DNA of 64,000 nucleotides from Saccharospirillaceae bacterium (GCA_022448365.1 JAKVCS010000001.1:248001-312000); one strand, 5' to 3'. Positions 19,328 to 28,399 are shown, counted from the first letter of the stretch. The notes: a model not told the origin generated them from the letters alone. A program made the numbers and translations.

Positions 19328-20260
19328 CTAGCCAGAACCCAGAGCTGGCGTGGCCTCAGCGCAAGACTGCCGCACCATAAAAAGCTGACTAAAAAGTCTG
19401 TTTTTCACTTGATTGAATGAGGTGATATGAGGGCCTGATGTTTCCAACCAGCAGCGATCACCCGCCAGCTGCGTAAACACCGCCCGACCCTGCTCATAAG
19501 GAATGACCTGGTCGTAGGGACTGTGCATTACTAACGTAGGAATTGTTACTGCTGAGGCCTTATCAACCGGGTCCCAATCATCTGGAATAAGCCAGGTAAA
19601 CGGCACAAATATCCAGCCCAACCAGGTAGAAGTAAACGCGGAACGTGCAACCTCAGGAAATCCAGCGAATGGGGCGTCCAAAACCAATGCCTGAATCGCA
19701 TACTGCTCCTGAGCGGCAGCAACAAAATTCACTGCCAGAGCAGCTCCCATACTCTGCCCCAGCACTACCAGTTTTTTATCCGGAAAGTGTGCTTTCAGCC
19801 AGATGGCGGCAGCTTCAACATCTTGTAACACCGACGGCATAATGGCTTTTCCCTGTGAAGCACCAAAACCGCGGTAATCCAGTGCAAACACACCCACACC
19901 TAACGGTGGCAGCCATTCGACGTTACGCACATGGCTGCTGACGTTTTCAGCATTACCATGGAGAAATAGCACCACCAGATTGCTGGCGGCTTGTTGTCCG
20001 TTTTCGTCGACTAGCAGTTGCCCAGACGAGCCTTTACTTTGCGGCTGTCCCGGCAACCACCAGCCGTGCAATTCTGTACCATCGGCAGCGGTCAACCAGA
20101 CATCCTGGTATTCCAGGCCCAGTGCTTCAGGCGTTTGAATCCATACCGTTTGCGGATAAAAATACAATGAGGTTAATGAACTACAGCCCGACAACAGTAA
20201 ACACGCGATAAGCAGTGTTGTTTTTACATGGCCATAGAGCCACTCAGAAATACCAGACAA
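19328..20260 (-). CDS. alpha/beta hydrolase lipoprotein
   Basis: Encodes about 310 residues from a TTG at 20260, chosen because GGAG sits seven bases upstream and the reading begins just before a lipoprotein signal ('TLLIACLLLSGC'); an ATG at 20320 would put an unlikely leader inside the upstream gene. The mature protein is an alpha/beta hydrolase: 'LFLHGNAENVSSH' (oxyanion region), nucleophile elbow 'GQSMGAAL', 'DALDY'-like strand 'VFALDYRGFG', acid in 'HSPYDQVIP' and the His in 'SGPHITSF'. This is the BEM46/YfhR-like group with unknown substrate. It overlaps the upstream DUF4105 gene by 17 bases, implying translational coupling. Likely anchored to a membrane facing the periplasm. Confidence 0.85.
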   Translation of the reverse strand: MSGISEWLYGHVKTTLLIACLLLSGCSSLTSLYFYPQTVWIQTPEALGLEYQDVWLTAADGTELHGWWLPGQPQSKGSSGQLLVDENGQQAASNLVVLFLHGNAENVSSHVRNVEWLPPLGVGVFALDYRGFGASQGKAIMPSVLQDVEAAAIWLKAHFPDKKLVVLGQSMGAALAVNFVAAAQEQYAIQALVLDAPFAGFPEVARSAFTSTWLGWIFVPFTWLIPDDWDPVDKASAVTIPTLVMHSPYDQVIPYEQGRAVFTQLAGDRCWLETSGPHITSFNQVKNRLFSQLFMVRQSCAEATPALGSG

Positions 20261-22145
20261 ACGACAGCTCCGTTTCGTTGTTGCCCTGATCTTTGAGTAA
20301 CTGACGTTTAAAGCCTGCACGAAGTTGTTTGTTGTCCGTCAGGCGCCAGCCCATTTGCCAGCTGAATTGTCGTCGAGCAAGGTTTTCGTGAGTGGTCAGT
20401 GGCTGCCAATTCAGTTCCAGTTGATGCTGAATCTGACGATGCTGGATCAACCAGCCAGTGCGAGGGCCAAGGGACAACTGAAAACCCTGATCAAATTGGT
20501 TATCGGCCAATAACTGACTCTCAGCAAGGGCATACAAGCGCCCCAGTGGGGATAAATAACTTTTACCAAACGCCACCTTTAAATAAGAATACAGCTGCGC
20601 TTCAGGATGGCTGAAACGTTCCAGACCGAAACTCACCGTCCAGGCAGTTGGCTTTTGGAAGAAGGTCTGATGACTGAGTGAAAGCACGTCAATAATTTTA
20701 AATTGTTGCAGTCGCAAGGCCTGCTGATCGGTCCAATAACGGAAATCGAGTATCCCCATTTGAATCTGCGAGCCGGGAACGAAGCCCTGGGGTAAATCCA
20801 TTACTTCGTGATAGGCAATACGCCAGCTACCTTCGGTAAAACTTTCATCACCGGAACGACCAACGTTGAATTGCAGGCGCTGTGTCAGGTGACCTTCATC
20901 ATCACGAACCGGCGGTGGTGGTAATTCGTCAAATTCACTATCAACGCGGATCTTGCTGCGCGCCGATAATAGTTTCAACGTGCGTTTACGCAGCTGTGGA
21001 CTGGATTTTTTCTTTTTAATCGCGAGGTAGCGGGCATAGGCATGCGCCAGCTCTAATGCTCTTGCCCCATCTCTGTCACTGAGCGGCATGAGTAACTGAT
21101 GGATATCCTCGTCTGTTTCTACCAGCTGTTTAGCAATCTGGTTGACCAAGTCACTGGCCTGCTGACCCTTGTATTCAAGAGAGCTGGCCGCCGACGGGCG
21201 ATAAAATACATCGCTGACCAGGCCACGCTTTTGCAACGAGCGAATGGTATCAACAGGAACCGCTTTTACCGAAAAGTCATCGGCTACATCGGAACGCTCG
21301 CTGGCCGCATCGAGCAATGCCAACAGCCGATACGAGCAGTTCTCGTCAAAGAAGTAATAGTCAAAATACGTGTCTTTGGTTTCCCATACATGACGGGCAA
21401 ATTGCTGTACCTCTTGTGGTGTGAAATTCAGCTTATATTCCCAGACATCACGGTATTCCATGTGCTGGTATTCATTGGTTTTTACGTAATACGGCATGAC
21501 TGAAACAACACCCGGATAACCGCCGGCCAGCCCCTTATAACTGAACACCAACTCATTATCCGTTGGATCCGCATTGGCAGCGAAGTTAACACTGTACGAT
21601 AGCAACTTACTTTTATTTGGATTCTCACGATCCATACGCACCAACGTGTGACCGTACATGGACGACGGAGAATTAATGTGAGATGCAGGAAAAATCAGTG
21701 TTAATGAATGGGCTTGCAGTTGTTCTAACCAATCCTCCAGTTCAAGGCACGACTGATCCTCAAAATGCCCTGCGGCTAATTGCGCTTTCAACCAATGATA
21801 CCGTGCCGGAAAACGACACTGAGCGGATTGGCCATCCTTCAGCCCGGTTTCTTTAAACGCCAGGTAGTTGGCTGTCAACTCTTGCAGTAAATCGGTCTTC
21901 CCCTGTGCTGCGAGAAAAAAGTCACTGTCGTCGTTCTGACTTAATGTGCGGACAGTGAGAACATGACGGCGATAATGTAATAGATGCTGCCACTGGTCGT
22001 GTTGCGCCAGACGCATTAACTCAGGCGGAAGTGGCACTCGGCTTTCGGATGAACCTGCCGTTGCTGCAGTGGCACTGCTGACGCCGGCCAACAACAAAAT
22101 AATAACTGCGGATAAACGAATCACTGCTGTGATAACCCGATGCAT
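20244..22145 (-). CDS. periplasmic DUF4105 (Lnb N-terminal-like) protein
   Basis: Encodes 633 residues from the ATG at 22145, preceded by a GGGG at six bases and followed by a signal peptide ('AVIILLLAGVSSATA'). The central domain matches DUF4105: 'SHINSPSSMYGHTLVRMD' with its conserved His near residue 180, and 'FFDENCSYRLLALLD' with its conserved Cys near 270. This His/Cys pair fits a permuted papain-like amidase or peptidase fold, though activity is inferred. A C-terminal region (about 420-633) alternates short amphipathic strands and ends in 'LSFVWYF', an aromatic terminus like that of outer-membrane beta-barrels. The gene overlaps the lipoprotein hydrolase gene downstream. Confidence 0.82.
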   Translation of the reverse strand: MHRVITAVIRLSAVIILLLAGVSSATAATAGSSESRVPLPPELMRLAQHDQWQHLLHYRRHVLTVRTLSQNDDSDFFLAAQGKTDLLQELTANYLAFKETGLKDGQSAQCRFPARYHWLKAQLAAGHFEDQSCLELEDWLEQLQAHSLTLIFPASHINSPSSMYGHTLVRMDRENPNKSKLLSYSVNFAANADPTDNELVFSYKGLAGGYPGVVSVMPYYVKTNEYQHMEYRDVWEYKLNFTPQEVQQFARHVWETKDTYFDYYFFDENCSYRLLALLDAASERSDVADDFSVKAVPVDTIRSLQKRGLVSDVFYRPSAASSLEYKGQQASDLVNQIAKQLVETDEDIHQLLMPLSDRDGARALELAHAYARYLAIKKKKSSPQLRKRTLKLLSARSKIRVDSEFDELPPPPVRDDEGHLTQRLQFNVGRSGDESFTEGSWRIAYHEVMDLPQGFVPGSQIQMGILDFRYWTDQQALRLQQFKIIDVLSLSHQTFFQKPTAWTVSFGLERFSHPEAQLYSYLKVAFGKSYLSPLGRLYALAESQLLADNQFDQGFQLSLGPRTGWLIQHRQIQHQLELNWQPLTTHENLARRQFSWQMGWRLTDNKQLRAGFKRQLLKDQGNNETELSFVWYF

Positions 22146-22260
22146 ACAATTCCCCAATTTCTGCATCAATGACATCGCGCCGGAATAAAATATATTTACG
22201 GCAATAAAAAAGCGCGACAGCAATTACTGACGCGCTTCTTTGAGCGAAAATAACCGGAAA

Positions 22261-22731
22261 TTAACCCAGGTATTTTTTCAGCTCTTCGTCCTGTGCCATA
22301 GCAGCAGTCATTGCATCATACGCCGATCCAGAAGTGCCTTCGGCGCTGAAGATGGCATCAAAGTTAGACTGCATCGTGCGGTTAAACGCCGCCTCGTCCT
22401 GAGCTTCCACACCAATTACTTCGGCCAGAGCCGCCAGAGTTTCACCCTGACCTTTTGCCGATTCCAGAGCCAGCTGATCCATGTTGTCATCCATAAAGGC
22501 CTGAGCCAGTTTCAGAGGACCGTTCGCGCTCTGGCAACCTAAAGTGCCAGAAGTCATACCAAAAGTCTGGTTACCGGACGTACCGTTAGTAGTAGCAGCC
22601 AGAACGTGCTCATGCCATTCGTTCGCATCCGGGAAAACAACCGCAGTACCCAAACCACAACCCGCAGGGCCGTTAGCAAAAGCCAAAGCTGAAGAGGAAA
22701 CCAGAATTGCACCTGCAATGATTTTTTTCAT
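22261..22731 (-). CDS. secreted DUF3015 family protein
   Basis: Encodes 156 residues from the ATG at 22731, with AAGGA eight bases upstream; the ATG at 22737 is only three bases from it. A signal peptide ('IIAGAILVSSSALA') precedes a mature protein starting 'NGPAGCGLGTAVV', the DUF3015 hallmark, with a second Cys in 'TLGCQSANGP' that could pair in a disulphide. It ends 'QDEELKKYLG'. These are small periplasmic proteins common in marine gammaproteobacteria and of unknown function. It stands alone, divergent from xseA. Confidence 0.88.
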   Translation of the reverse strand: MKKIIAGAILVSSSALAFANGPAGCGLGTAVVFPDANEWHEHVLAATTNGTSGNQTFGMTSGTLGCQSANGPLKLAQAFMDDNMDQLALESAKGQGETLAALAEVIGVEAQDEAAFNRTMQSNFDAIFSAEGTSGSAYDAMTAAMAQDEELKKYLG

Positions 22732-22949
22732 GGACATTATCCTTGTTCGATCTAATTGGAGGATCAGCGTTTGCTGAGGTGGTTAACACTAGACCCATTA
22801 TTTTTTTCTGTCTAGCGCCTTGACAACTTTAATGCTGTTTAACATTAGGCTGCTGGTACACCAGATCAATTTATGGCAGCCTTGCCAGAGTACTCATTCC
22901 TGGGTACGACTTTACCCCTGCAACATTAACCTCAGTTAAACAGAACCCG

Positions 22950-24329
22950 ATGTCTTCACAATCTGCAAATGCCGTCTTCACCGTAAGTCAATTGAACCAG
23001 CGCGCCAAACAACTGCTGGAAATTTCATTTGCGGCCGTACGAGTGGAGGGTGAGATTTCGAATTTATCGCGGCCGTCTTCGGGCCACTGGTACTTCACGC
23101 TGAAGGACCAGAGTGCTCAGGTTCGCTGCGCCATGTTCCGTTCACGCACGTCACAATTGCGCTTCCAACCCAAAGAGGGTGATCAAGTTGAATTGCGCGC
23201 GAAAGTCAGTCTGTACGAAAATCGTGGCGACTATCAGCTGATTGTCGATGCCATGAAACCCGCCGGGGAAGGTGCATTATTGCTGGCCTTCGAACAGTTA
23301 AAAAATCGTCTGGCGCACGAAGGTCTATTCGCCGGTGAATACAAGAAACCAGTCGCACCGGTTAAGCGCATTGCCCTGATTACATCGCCGACCGGTGCTG
23401 CTGTACAAGATATGTTAACGGTGCTGAAACGCCGTAATCCAGCCATTGAAGTAAGTATTTATCCGACTCAGGTGCAAGGCCGGGAGGCGACACCACAAAT
23501 CGTCAGCGCGATTGAACGCGCCAACCGAGACAACTGGGCTGAGGCCATTATTGTTGGACGCGGCGGTGGTTCTCTCGAAGATTTATGGTGCTTCAACGAG
23601 GAAATTGTTGCCCGGGCCATTTTTTCATCTCACATCCCGATCGTCAGTGCGGTTGGACACGAGACGGATACAACCATCGCTGATTTTGTCGCGGATGCTC
23701 GCGCTCCGACGCCTTCCGCTGCTGCCGAATTGCTGAGCAGCGATCAACAGATTCAGCAACGTATGCTGACGCTTCTGAATCACCGCTTGCAACAAGGCTG
23801 GCATCATTACCTTAATCAGCAACACCAAAGAGTGGCTCAGAGGTTCAGTCGCTTACGTACGCCTCAGCAGCAATTGAATTCAGCCGCTCAGCAGCTGGAT
23901 AATCTTGAGATTCGCCTGACCCGCGCCTGGCAACAGCAGCAACAGCAGCGTCGTCAGACGCTGCAAGTGAAACATCAGGCACTGGTGCATCAGCATCCGA
24001 CACGACTATTAAATGACTATCAGAAACAAATAGAGCACTGGCAGCAGCAGTTGCAGCAAGGCATCAGTCACAGACTGCAACAAGCGAACCAGAGCCTGAA
24101 TCAACAGGCACAGCTACTGAATAATCTCAGTCCATTGCAGGTATTAAGTCGCGGTTACTCAATTTCCCAGAAACCGGACGGTGAAGTGTTAGAAAGTGTA
24201 AAACAGTTAGCAAAAGGTGATTCGCTTCACACACGATTACAGCACGGCTGGATAGAATGCAGTGTAACGGATATCCACAATGATTCTGATATCCACAGTG
24301 AGGGCGATGACCAGCTGGGAAATCGGTAA
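22950..24329 (+). CDS. xseA: exodeoxyribonuclease VII large subunit
   Basis: The 459-residue catalytic subunit of exonuclease VII, which degrades single-stranded DNA from both ends. The N-terminal OB fold begins 'VFTVSQLNQRAKQLLE' with 'GEISNLSRPSSGHWYFTLKD'. The catalytic domain has 'GRGGGSLEDLWCFNEE' and 'SAVGHETDTTIADFVADARAPTPSAAAE'. The following coiled-coil region (about 270-400) is unusually Gln-rich, and the C-terminal 'NPLQVLSRGYSI'-like segment is present. The small subunit gene xseB is not in the window, as is usual where xseB sits with ispA-dxs. It is followed by an M23 peptidase gene. Confidence 0.96.
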   Translation: MSSQSANAVFTVSQLNQRAKQLLEISFAAVRVEGEISNLSRPSSGHWYFTLKDQSAQVRCAMFRSRTSQLRFQPKEGDQVELRAKVSLYENRGDYQLIVDAMKPAGEGALLLAFEQLKNRLAHEGLFAGEYKKPVAPVKRIALITSPTGAAVQDMLTVLKRRNPAIEVSIYPTQVQGREATPQIVSAIERANRDNWAEAIIVGRGGGSLEDLWCFNEEIVARAIFSSHIPIVSAVGHETDTTIADFVADARAPTPSAAAELLSSDQQIQQRMLTLLNHRLQQGWHHYLNQQHQRVAQRFSRLRTPQQQLNSAAQQLDNLEIRLTRAWQQQQQQRRQTLQVKHQALVHQHPTRLLNDYQKQIEHWQQQLQQGISHRLQQANQSLNQQAQLLNNLSPLQVLSRGYSISQKPDGEVLESVKQLAKGDSLHTRLQHGWIECSVTDIHNDSDIHSEGDDQLGNR

Positions 24330-24414
24330 ACTTCAGTATCATAAACAGGTACTGCGTGGCGCTGGTACCCGCCGTCTACACTGAAAATTCAATTATTAAG
24401 ATCGGGAAAATGAT

Positions 24415-25293
24415 GTGGTAGAACTGATACAGGGTGTTAGCCAGTTTCTGATGTCTGTTTTTGCAGCCGGAAGTATTCAGACCAGTGCTGAACTTAATCA
24501 GCTGCAACAAGCTGAACTGCCGCTACAGCAACGGATTCCTGGTGGGGTTGCGATTATTCCCATCGGATATGGGTTAAAACAGCCCAAAGCCAGCTTTAAT
24601 GGCCATCAGGTGATGGTTTTGCGCCCGGACGAACAAAAACCCTGGCAAGCAGTCGTGGGAATTCCTCTGGGCCAAACGCCCGGTAGTGCGGTCATCAAAG
24701 TGGGAAATAAAAGCTATCGCTTTGACGTCAAAGATTTTCCTTATAAAGAACAGCGCCTTACGGTCAATAGCAAACATGTTTCCCTCAGCAAAGACAATCT
24801 GCAACGTGTTCGTCGGGAAAAGGAGCAGATTGTTGAAGCTTTTAAAACCTTCAGTAACGAACACTCTTATTCACCATTGGCCTGGCCACTGGTCGGCCAG
24901 ATCAGTAGTCCGTTCGGCTTAAAACGATTTTTTAACGATAAGCCACGCAAACCACACAGCGGTTTGGATGTTGCAGCAGCCACCGGTACTCCGATTCTTG
25001 CGCCAGCAGATGGTAAAGTCATTCTTACCGGCGATTTCTTCTTCAATGGTAACAGCGTATTTATCGATCACGGCCAGGGGTTGGTCAGTATGTATTGCCA
25101 CCTGAATTCGATCGAAGTGACACAGAGCGAACGTGTTACCGCGGGCGATCGTCTTGGTACCGTCGGAGCGACTGGGCGCGTAACCGGTCCACATTTGCAC
25201 TGGAGCGTCAGCCTGAATAACGCGCGGGTCAATCCACTGTTACTGATGGCTCCGCTGCAGGGAGTTGCCAGCAACGCTGAAAAAGAGGGCTGA
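24415..25293 (+). CDS. M23 family metallopeptidase (LysM-less, putative cell-wall endopeptidase)
   Basis: Encodes 292 residues from a GTG at 24415. After an N-terminal segment that looks like a weak signal or membrane anchor, there is a beta domain (about 40-120), then a peptidase M23 domain (about 165-285). The zinc ligands are in 'HSGLDVAAATGTPILAPADG' (His and Asp, about 180-184) and 'GPHLHWSVS' (His near 260), with 'DHGQGLVSMYCHL' between. Such enzymes cleave peptidoglycan cross-links or, if degenerate, activate amidases; here the ligands look intact. It follows xseA by 86 bases. The GTG start has only a weak GGGA site, so the true N-terminus is somewhat uncertain. Confidence 0.9.
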   Translation: MVELIQGVSQFLMSVFAAGSIQTSAELNQLQQAELPLQQRIPGGVAIIPIGYGLKQPKASFNGHQVMVLRPDEQKPWQAVVGIPLGQTPGSAVIKVGNKSYRFDVKDFPYKEQRLTVNSKHVSLSKDNLQRVRREKEQIVEAFKTFSNEHSYSPLAWPLVGQISSPFGLKRFFNDKPRKPHSGLDVAAATGTPILAPADGKVILTGDFFFNGNSVFIDHGQGLVSMYCHLNSIEVTQSERVTAGDRLGTVGATGRVTGPHLHWSVSLNNARVNPLLLMAPLQGVASNAEKEG

Positions 25294-25296
25294 CGG

Positions 25297-25494
25297 ATGT
25301 CATCAAAGACTTCCCCTACTTCATCGTGGATGCCGGTTAAAGGTTCCGGTTGCGGTATTCGCCCGGATCTTGATCAAATGAGCTCCGATGTCGCTTTCGA
25401 TTTTTCCAAATCAACTGACTTTTTGCAGGAAAATCAAAAAGATAGTACCAGCAAGGAAGCCCACGCTATAGACACAAAAAAGGTCAGGAAATAA
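25297..25494 (+). CDS. small hydrophilic protein, translationally coupled to the M23 peptidase
   Basis: A 65-residue open frame starting three bases after the M23 stop, with an AGAGGG-type ribosome binding site in the end of the preceding gene. The product is polar and Ser/Lys/Asp-rich, with one Cys ('GSGCGIRPD') and no hydrophobic segment or recognised domain. The close coupling and usable ribosome binding site favour a real gene, but I have no homologue in mind. Alternatively it is a chance frame in the 260-base space before the HD-GYP gene. Confidence 0.45.
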   Translation: MSSKTSPTSSWMPVKGSGCGIRPDLDQMSSDVAFDFSKSTDFLQENQKDSTSKEAHAIDTKKVRK

Positions 25495-25553
25495 CGCACA
25501 AGCTGACAGAGTCAGGTCTATACTTCGAACATCGATGAGCATTACGTCTGGCT

Positions 25554-26768
25554 ATGAAAAAGAAGATATCGGTAGATCAGCTACGCCCCGACATGTATGT
25601 CTCTGATCTCAACTGCGACTGGATTCCGCATCATAACTATCAGAAGGAAGGTCGCATTCCCGATCAGGCGACCATCAACGAGCTGGTACGCCGCGGCATC
25701 AAAGAAGTCTACATAGACCCGGCCCGCGGCCTTGATGTCGACGATGCCACGCCAGAAAACGAAGTCGCCCGCCATAATCAACAAGCGCTCGATCGTGCCG
25801 CTGATATCCTGCTGCCCGACAACCAACACTCGGTAACTGCACAGGAGGAAATGCACAAAGCAGGCAAAATTCATAACGAAGCCAAAAGCCTGGTGACCAA
25901 TGTTCTGCATGATGTAAAAACCGGCAAAGCCATCGACGTTGAAGCGTTTGATGTACTGGCAGACAGGATGGTCGATTCGGTATTACGTAACCACAATGCT
26001 CTCGCCTGCCTTGGGCGCATCCGCCAGAAAGATAACTATTTGCTGGAGCATTCCGTTAATCTGGCCGTGTTAATGGGTATTTTCGCCCGGGATATGAAAC
26101 TCGACAGAGAAACCATGCACCAGGCGGTGGTGGGAGCCATGTTGCATGATATCGGTAAGGTTCTTATTCCTGACGAAGTCTTGCACAAACCTGGCAAATT
26201 GACCGACGATGAATTTGCCGCGATGCGTCAGCACGTGGTCTTCAGTAAAGAGTTACTGCAGCAAACTCCGGGCATCAAAGATCTGACTGTGAAAATTGCG
26301 GCGCAACATCATGAGCGTATTGATGGCAGTGGTTACCCAATGGGACTGAAAGGATGTGATATCTGTCGAGAAGGGAAAATGGTGGCCATTGCCGATGTGT
26401 ATGATGCCATTACCGCAGACCGGGTTTATCACAAAGGTCTTCCGCCAACAGCCGCACTGAAAAAACTACTGGAGTGGAGTGGTACCCATCTTGAAGAAAA
26501 ACTGGTACACCGTTTTATTCGCTCAATGGGTATTTACCCGGTTGGCTCTCTCGTAAAATTAAAAAGCGAGAGGCTGGCAATTGTTCAGGAGGCCGGAGAA
26601 AGAGATCAGCGGCAACCGATTGTCAAAGTCATTTATCACGCTAAAAGCCGTCGTTACCTGCCGGTGGAATATATCGACCTGGCGCGACCTGGCGTTCAGG
26701 ATGAGATTGTTCAGGCGGTAGACCCGGCACGCTGGCAAATCCGTTTAAACGATTTCCTTGGTTCCTGA
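25554..26768 (+). CDS. HD-GYP c-di-GMP phosphodiesterase with N-terminal DUF3391
   Basis: A 404-residue cytosolic protein. The N-terminal part (about 1-130) matches DUF3391, a module found in front of HD-GYP domains ('ISVDQLRPDMYVSDLNCDW'). The HD-GYP domain has a complete metal site: 'HSVNLAVLMG', 'LHDIGKVLIPDEVLHKPG' near residue 198, 'MRQHVVFSKELL', 'HHERIDGSGYPMGLKG' near 251 and 'IADVYDAITADRVYHKG'. It should hydrolyse c-di-GMP to pGpG or GMP, opposing the GGDEF protein at 8.8-9.8 kb. It stands alone on the plus strand with no membrane segments. Confidence 0.94.
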   Translation: MKKKISVDQLRPDMYVSDLNCDWIPHHNYQKEGRIPDQATINELVRRGIKEVYIDPARGLDVDDATPENEVARHNQQALDRAADILLPDNQHSVTAQEEMHKAGKIHNEAKSLVTNVLHDVKTGKAIDVEAFDVLADRMVDSVLRNHNALACLGRIRQKDNYLLEHSVNLAVLMGIFARDMKLDRETMHQAVVGAMLHDIGKVLIPDEVLHKPGKLTDDEFAAMRQHVVFSKELLQQTPGIKDLTVKIAAQHHERIDGSGYPMGLKGCDICREGKMVAIADVYDAITADRVYHKGLPPTAALKKLLEWSGTHLEEKLVHRFIRSMGIYPVGSLVKLKSERLAIVQEAGERDQRQPIVKVIYHAKSRRYLPVEYIDLARPGVQDEIVQAVDPARWQIRLNDFLGS

Positions 26769-26942
26769 AGCGACGGTACTCCTGTACCCGGTTGCATAAC
26801 CAATCTCCCCACGCCTGCTGCTGACAACCAGAACTGCGCTGATTATTTTCCATGTTAATTCCTCAGTAACTGTGTACTCAGTCAGTTTACGGATAAACAC
26901 TGACAATAGCTGTCAGGATCCGTTAAAAATCACCTGATACCC

Positions 26943-26969
26943 TTGTTAACATTGTTAACATTGTTATTA
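26943..26969. repeat. three tandem 9-bp repeats at the end of the thioesterase gene
   Basis: TTGTTAACA occurs twice in perfect tandem (26943-26960), followed by a degenerate third copy TTGTTATTA that runs into the stop codon of the minus-strand thioesterase gene. Each unit contains the palindrome GTTAAC. It may reflect slippage; a function is not evident. Confidence 0.6.
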
Positions 26970-27509
26970 CAATACCTCCGCCTGTGCTTTTTTCGCATCC
27001 AATAAATCGATCTTCGCCTGCACATGAGGCGGTGCTGCCGGTGGCTCAAATTGTCGGGTGTTGCCATGAATGGCTTCCAACATCACCGAAAAAGATCGAA
27101 CCTTACGATCATGCAACATGGCTATCCTAGCCAACGCCGACGCATGAAGCTTTCCGTCTACCAGGAAGCGATGTTCGATATAGAGATATTTACGATCCCA
27201 GTGCAATACCTGGCTATGAACATCAACTTTTGCAAACGGTTTTATTTCACGAATAAACGTCAACGTTTGGCTGGCCAGTACCGACCGCCAACCTTGCTTG
27301 ATAAACAATGGAACCGCACCGATTTCGATAAAAAAGCGGGTCCGCACCAGATCCAGCCAAACGGGATAACGGCCATTGGTAAGGTGCAGGTTAAGATCGC
27401 AATCCCAGGGCATTACCCGAAATACATGGGCGCTGTTTCGCAGCGGACTTTGGCGTTTACGCCAGGGTTTTTGTGCCATCAGAATGGCGTAGCGCACTAA
27501 TTGGATCAT
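26967..27509 (-). CDS. acyl-CoA thioesterase, hot-dog fold (4HBT/THEM6-like)
   Basis: A 180-residue single hot-dog-fold protein. The N-terminal 'FRVMPWDCDLNLHLTNGRYPVWLDLVRTRFF' region contains the family pattern D-x-N-x-H-x-N-x-x-Y, with the catalytic Asp and conserved Asn/His residues of the 4-hydroxybenzoyl-CoA thioesterase/THEM6-like group. It should hydrolyse acyl-CoAs to free acids and CoA; chain-length preference is unknown. It starts nine bases after the end of tesB on the same strand, so the two thioesterases are almost certainly co-transcribed. Confidence 0.88.
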   Translation of the reverse strand: MIQLVRYAILMAQKPWRKRQSPLRNSAHVFRVMPWDCDLNLHLTNGRYPVWLDLVRTRFFIEIGAVPLFIKQGWRSVLASQTLTFIREIKPFAKVDVHSQVLHWDRKYLYIEHRFLVDGKLHASALARIAMLHDRKVRSFSVMLEAIHGNTRQFEPPAAPPHVQAKIDLLDAKKAQAEVL

Positions 27510-27517
27510 AACGATAC

Positions 27518-28399
27518 CTATGATGTTTCCTTGGGCATATCACGTTTACGCATCAGCCCTTCCTGAGCCACTGACGCAACCAACTCACCCTGCTGATTAA
27601 AGATCTGGCCACGGCAGAAGCCGCGAGCGCGACCCGCATTCGGGCTATCGATGGCATACAGCAACCACTCATCCATACGAAACGGACGGTGAAACCAGAC
27701 GCTGTGATCTAAACTGGAAACCTGCATGTCTTTCTGAGCGACGGAAACACCGTGCGGCTGCAAAGCCGTCGTGATCAGATTGAAATCACTGGCATAGGCC
27801 AATACCCGCGCATGCTGATTGAAATCGCCGTCTATTGGCGCATCTGCTCGCATCCAGGCGTACTTAACCGGTTCGGTTTTCTGCGGAGCGAAGATATTCA
27901 CCGGATTCAGCACACGAATTTCAATCGGTTTGTCGGCGGTATAGATATCGCGTAAACGCTCCGGAAAGTGTTCCTGAAACATGCGGGTCAATTCCAGCTG
28001 CGAAGGAATGCCTTTCGGGCCCTCAACTTGTGGCATAGCAGCCTGATGATCGAACCCCTCTTCCGGATGCTGGAACGATGCCATCATCGTCAGAATGGCT
28101 TTGCCATTCTGACTGGCCTTAATCTGTCGCGAAGCAAATGAGCGGCCATCGCGCAGCACATCCACTTCAAATTCGATTGGGTCGGATACACTGCCTGGCC
28201 GCAGAAAGTAGGCATGCAAAGAATGTGGATTCCAGTCTTGCTGATCTAGCGTCTGAATCGCGGCAGACAAACTTTGTCCTAAGACCTGGCCACCAAAGAG
28301 GTGGCGGAATCCAAGGTCCTGGCTCTGACCACGAAAGCGATTCACACCGATCGACTCGAGCCGCAACAGCTCAATCAACTGTTCAAGAACATCACTCAT
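27518..28399 (-). CDS. tesB: acyl-CoA thioesterase II
   Basis: Encodes 293 residues from the ATG at 28399, which has GAGGAG seven bases upstream; 70 further in-frame codons upstream are unlikely. It is a double hot-dog protein: 'FRGQSQDLGFRHLFGGQVLGQSL' and 'NPHSLHAYFLRPGS' in the first half and 'ASDFNLITTALQPHGV', 'SLDHSVWFHRPFRMDEWLLYAIDSP' in the second, with the Asp/Thr/Gln residues expected of TesB (Asp of 'YASDFN', Gln near the C-terminus in 'SVAQEGLMR'). It hydrolyses medium- and long-chain acyl-CoA in the cytosol. First gene of the two-thioesterase operon, divergent from trmA. Confidence 0.94.
   Translation of the reverse strand: MSDVLEQLIELLRLESIGVNRFRGQSQDLGFRHLFGGQVLGQSLSAAIQTLDQQDWNPHSLHAYFLRPGSVSDPIEFEVDVLRDGRSFASRQIKASQNGKAILTMMASFQHPEEGFDHQAAMPQVEGPKGIPSQLELTRMFQEHFPERLRDIYTADKPIEIRVLNPVNIFAPQKTEPVKYAWMRADAPIDGDFNQHARVLAYASDFNLITTALQPHGVSVAQKDMQVSSLDHSVWFHRPFRMDEWLLYAIDSPNAGRARGFCRGQIFNQQGELVASVAQEGLMRKRDMPKETS

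Noticed and set aside
22950-24329. Missing xseB as evidence for a defective exonuclease VII
   Set aside because: xseB is commonly unlinked from xseA (beside ispA-dxs), so its absence from this window means nothing.
26943-26969. Short repeats considered as a CRISPR array
   Set aside because: Units are nine bases, contiguous, without spacers, and no cas genes are present.
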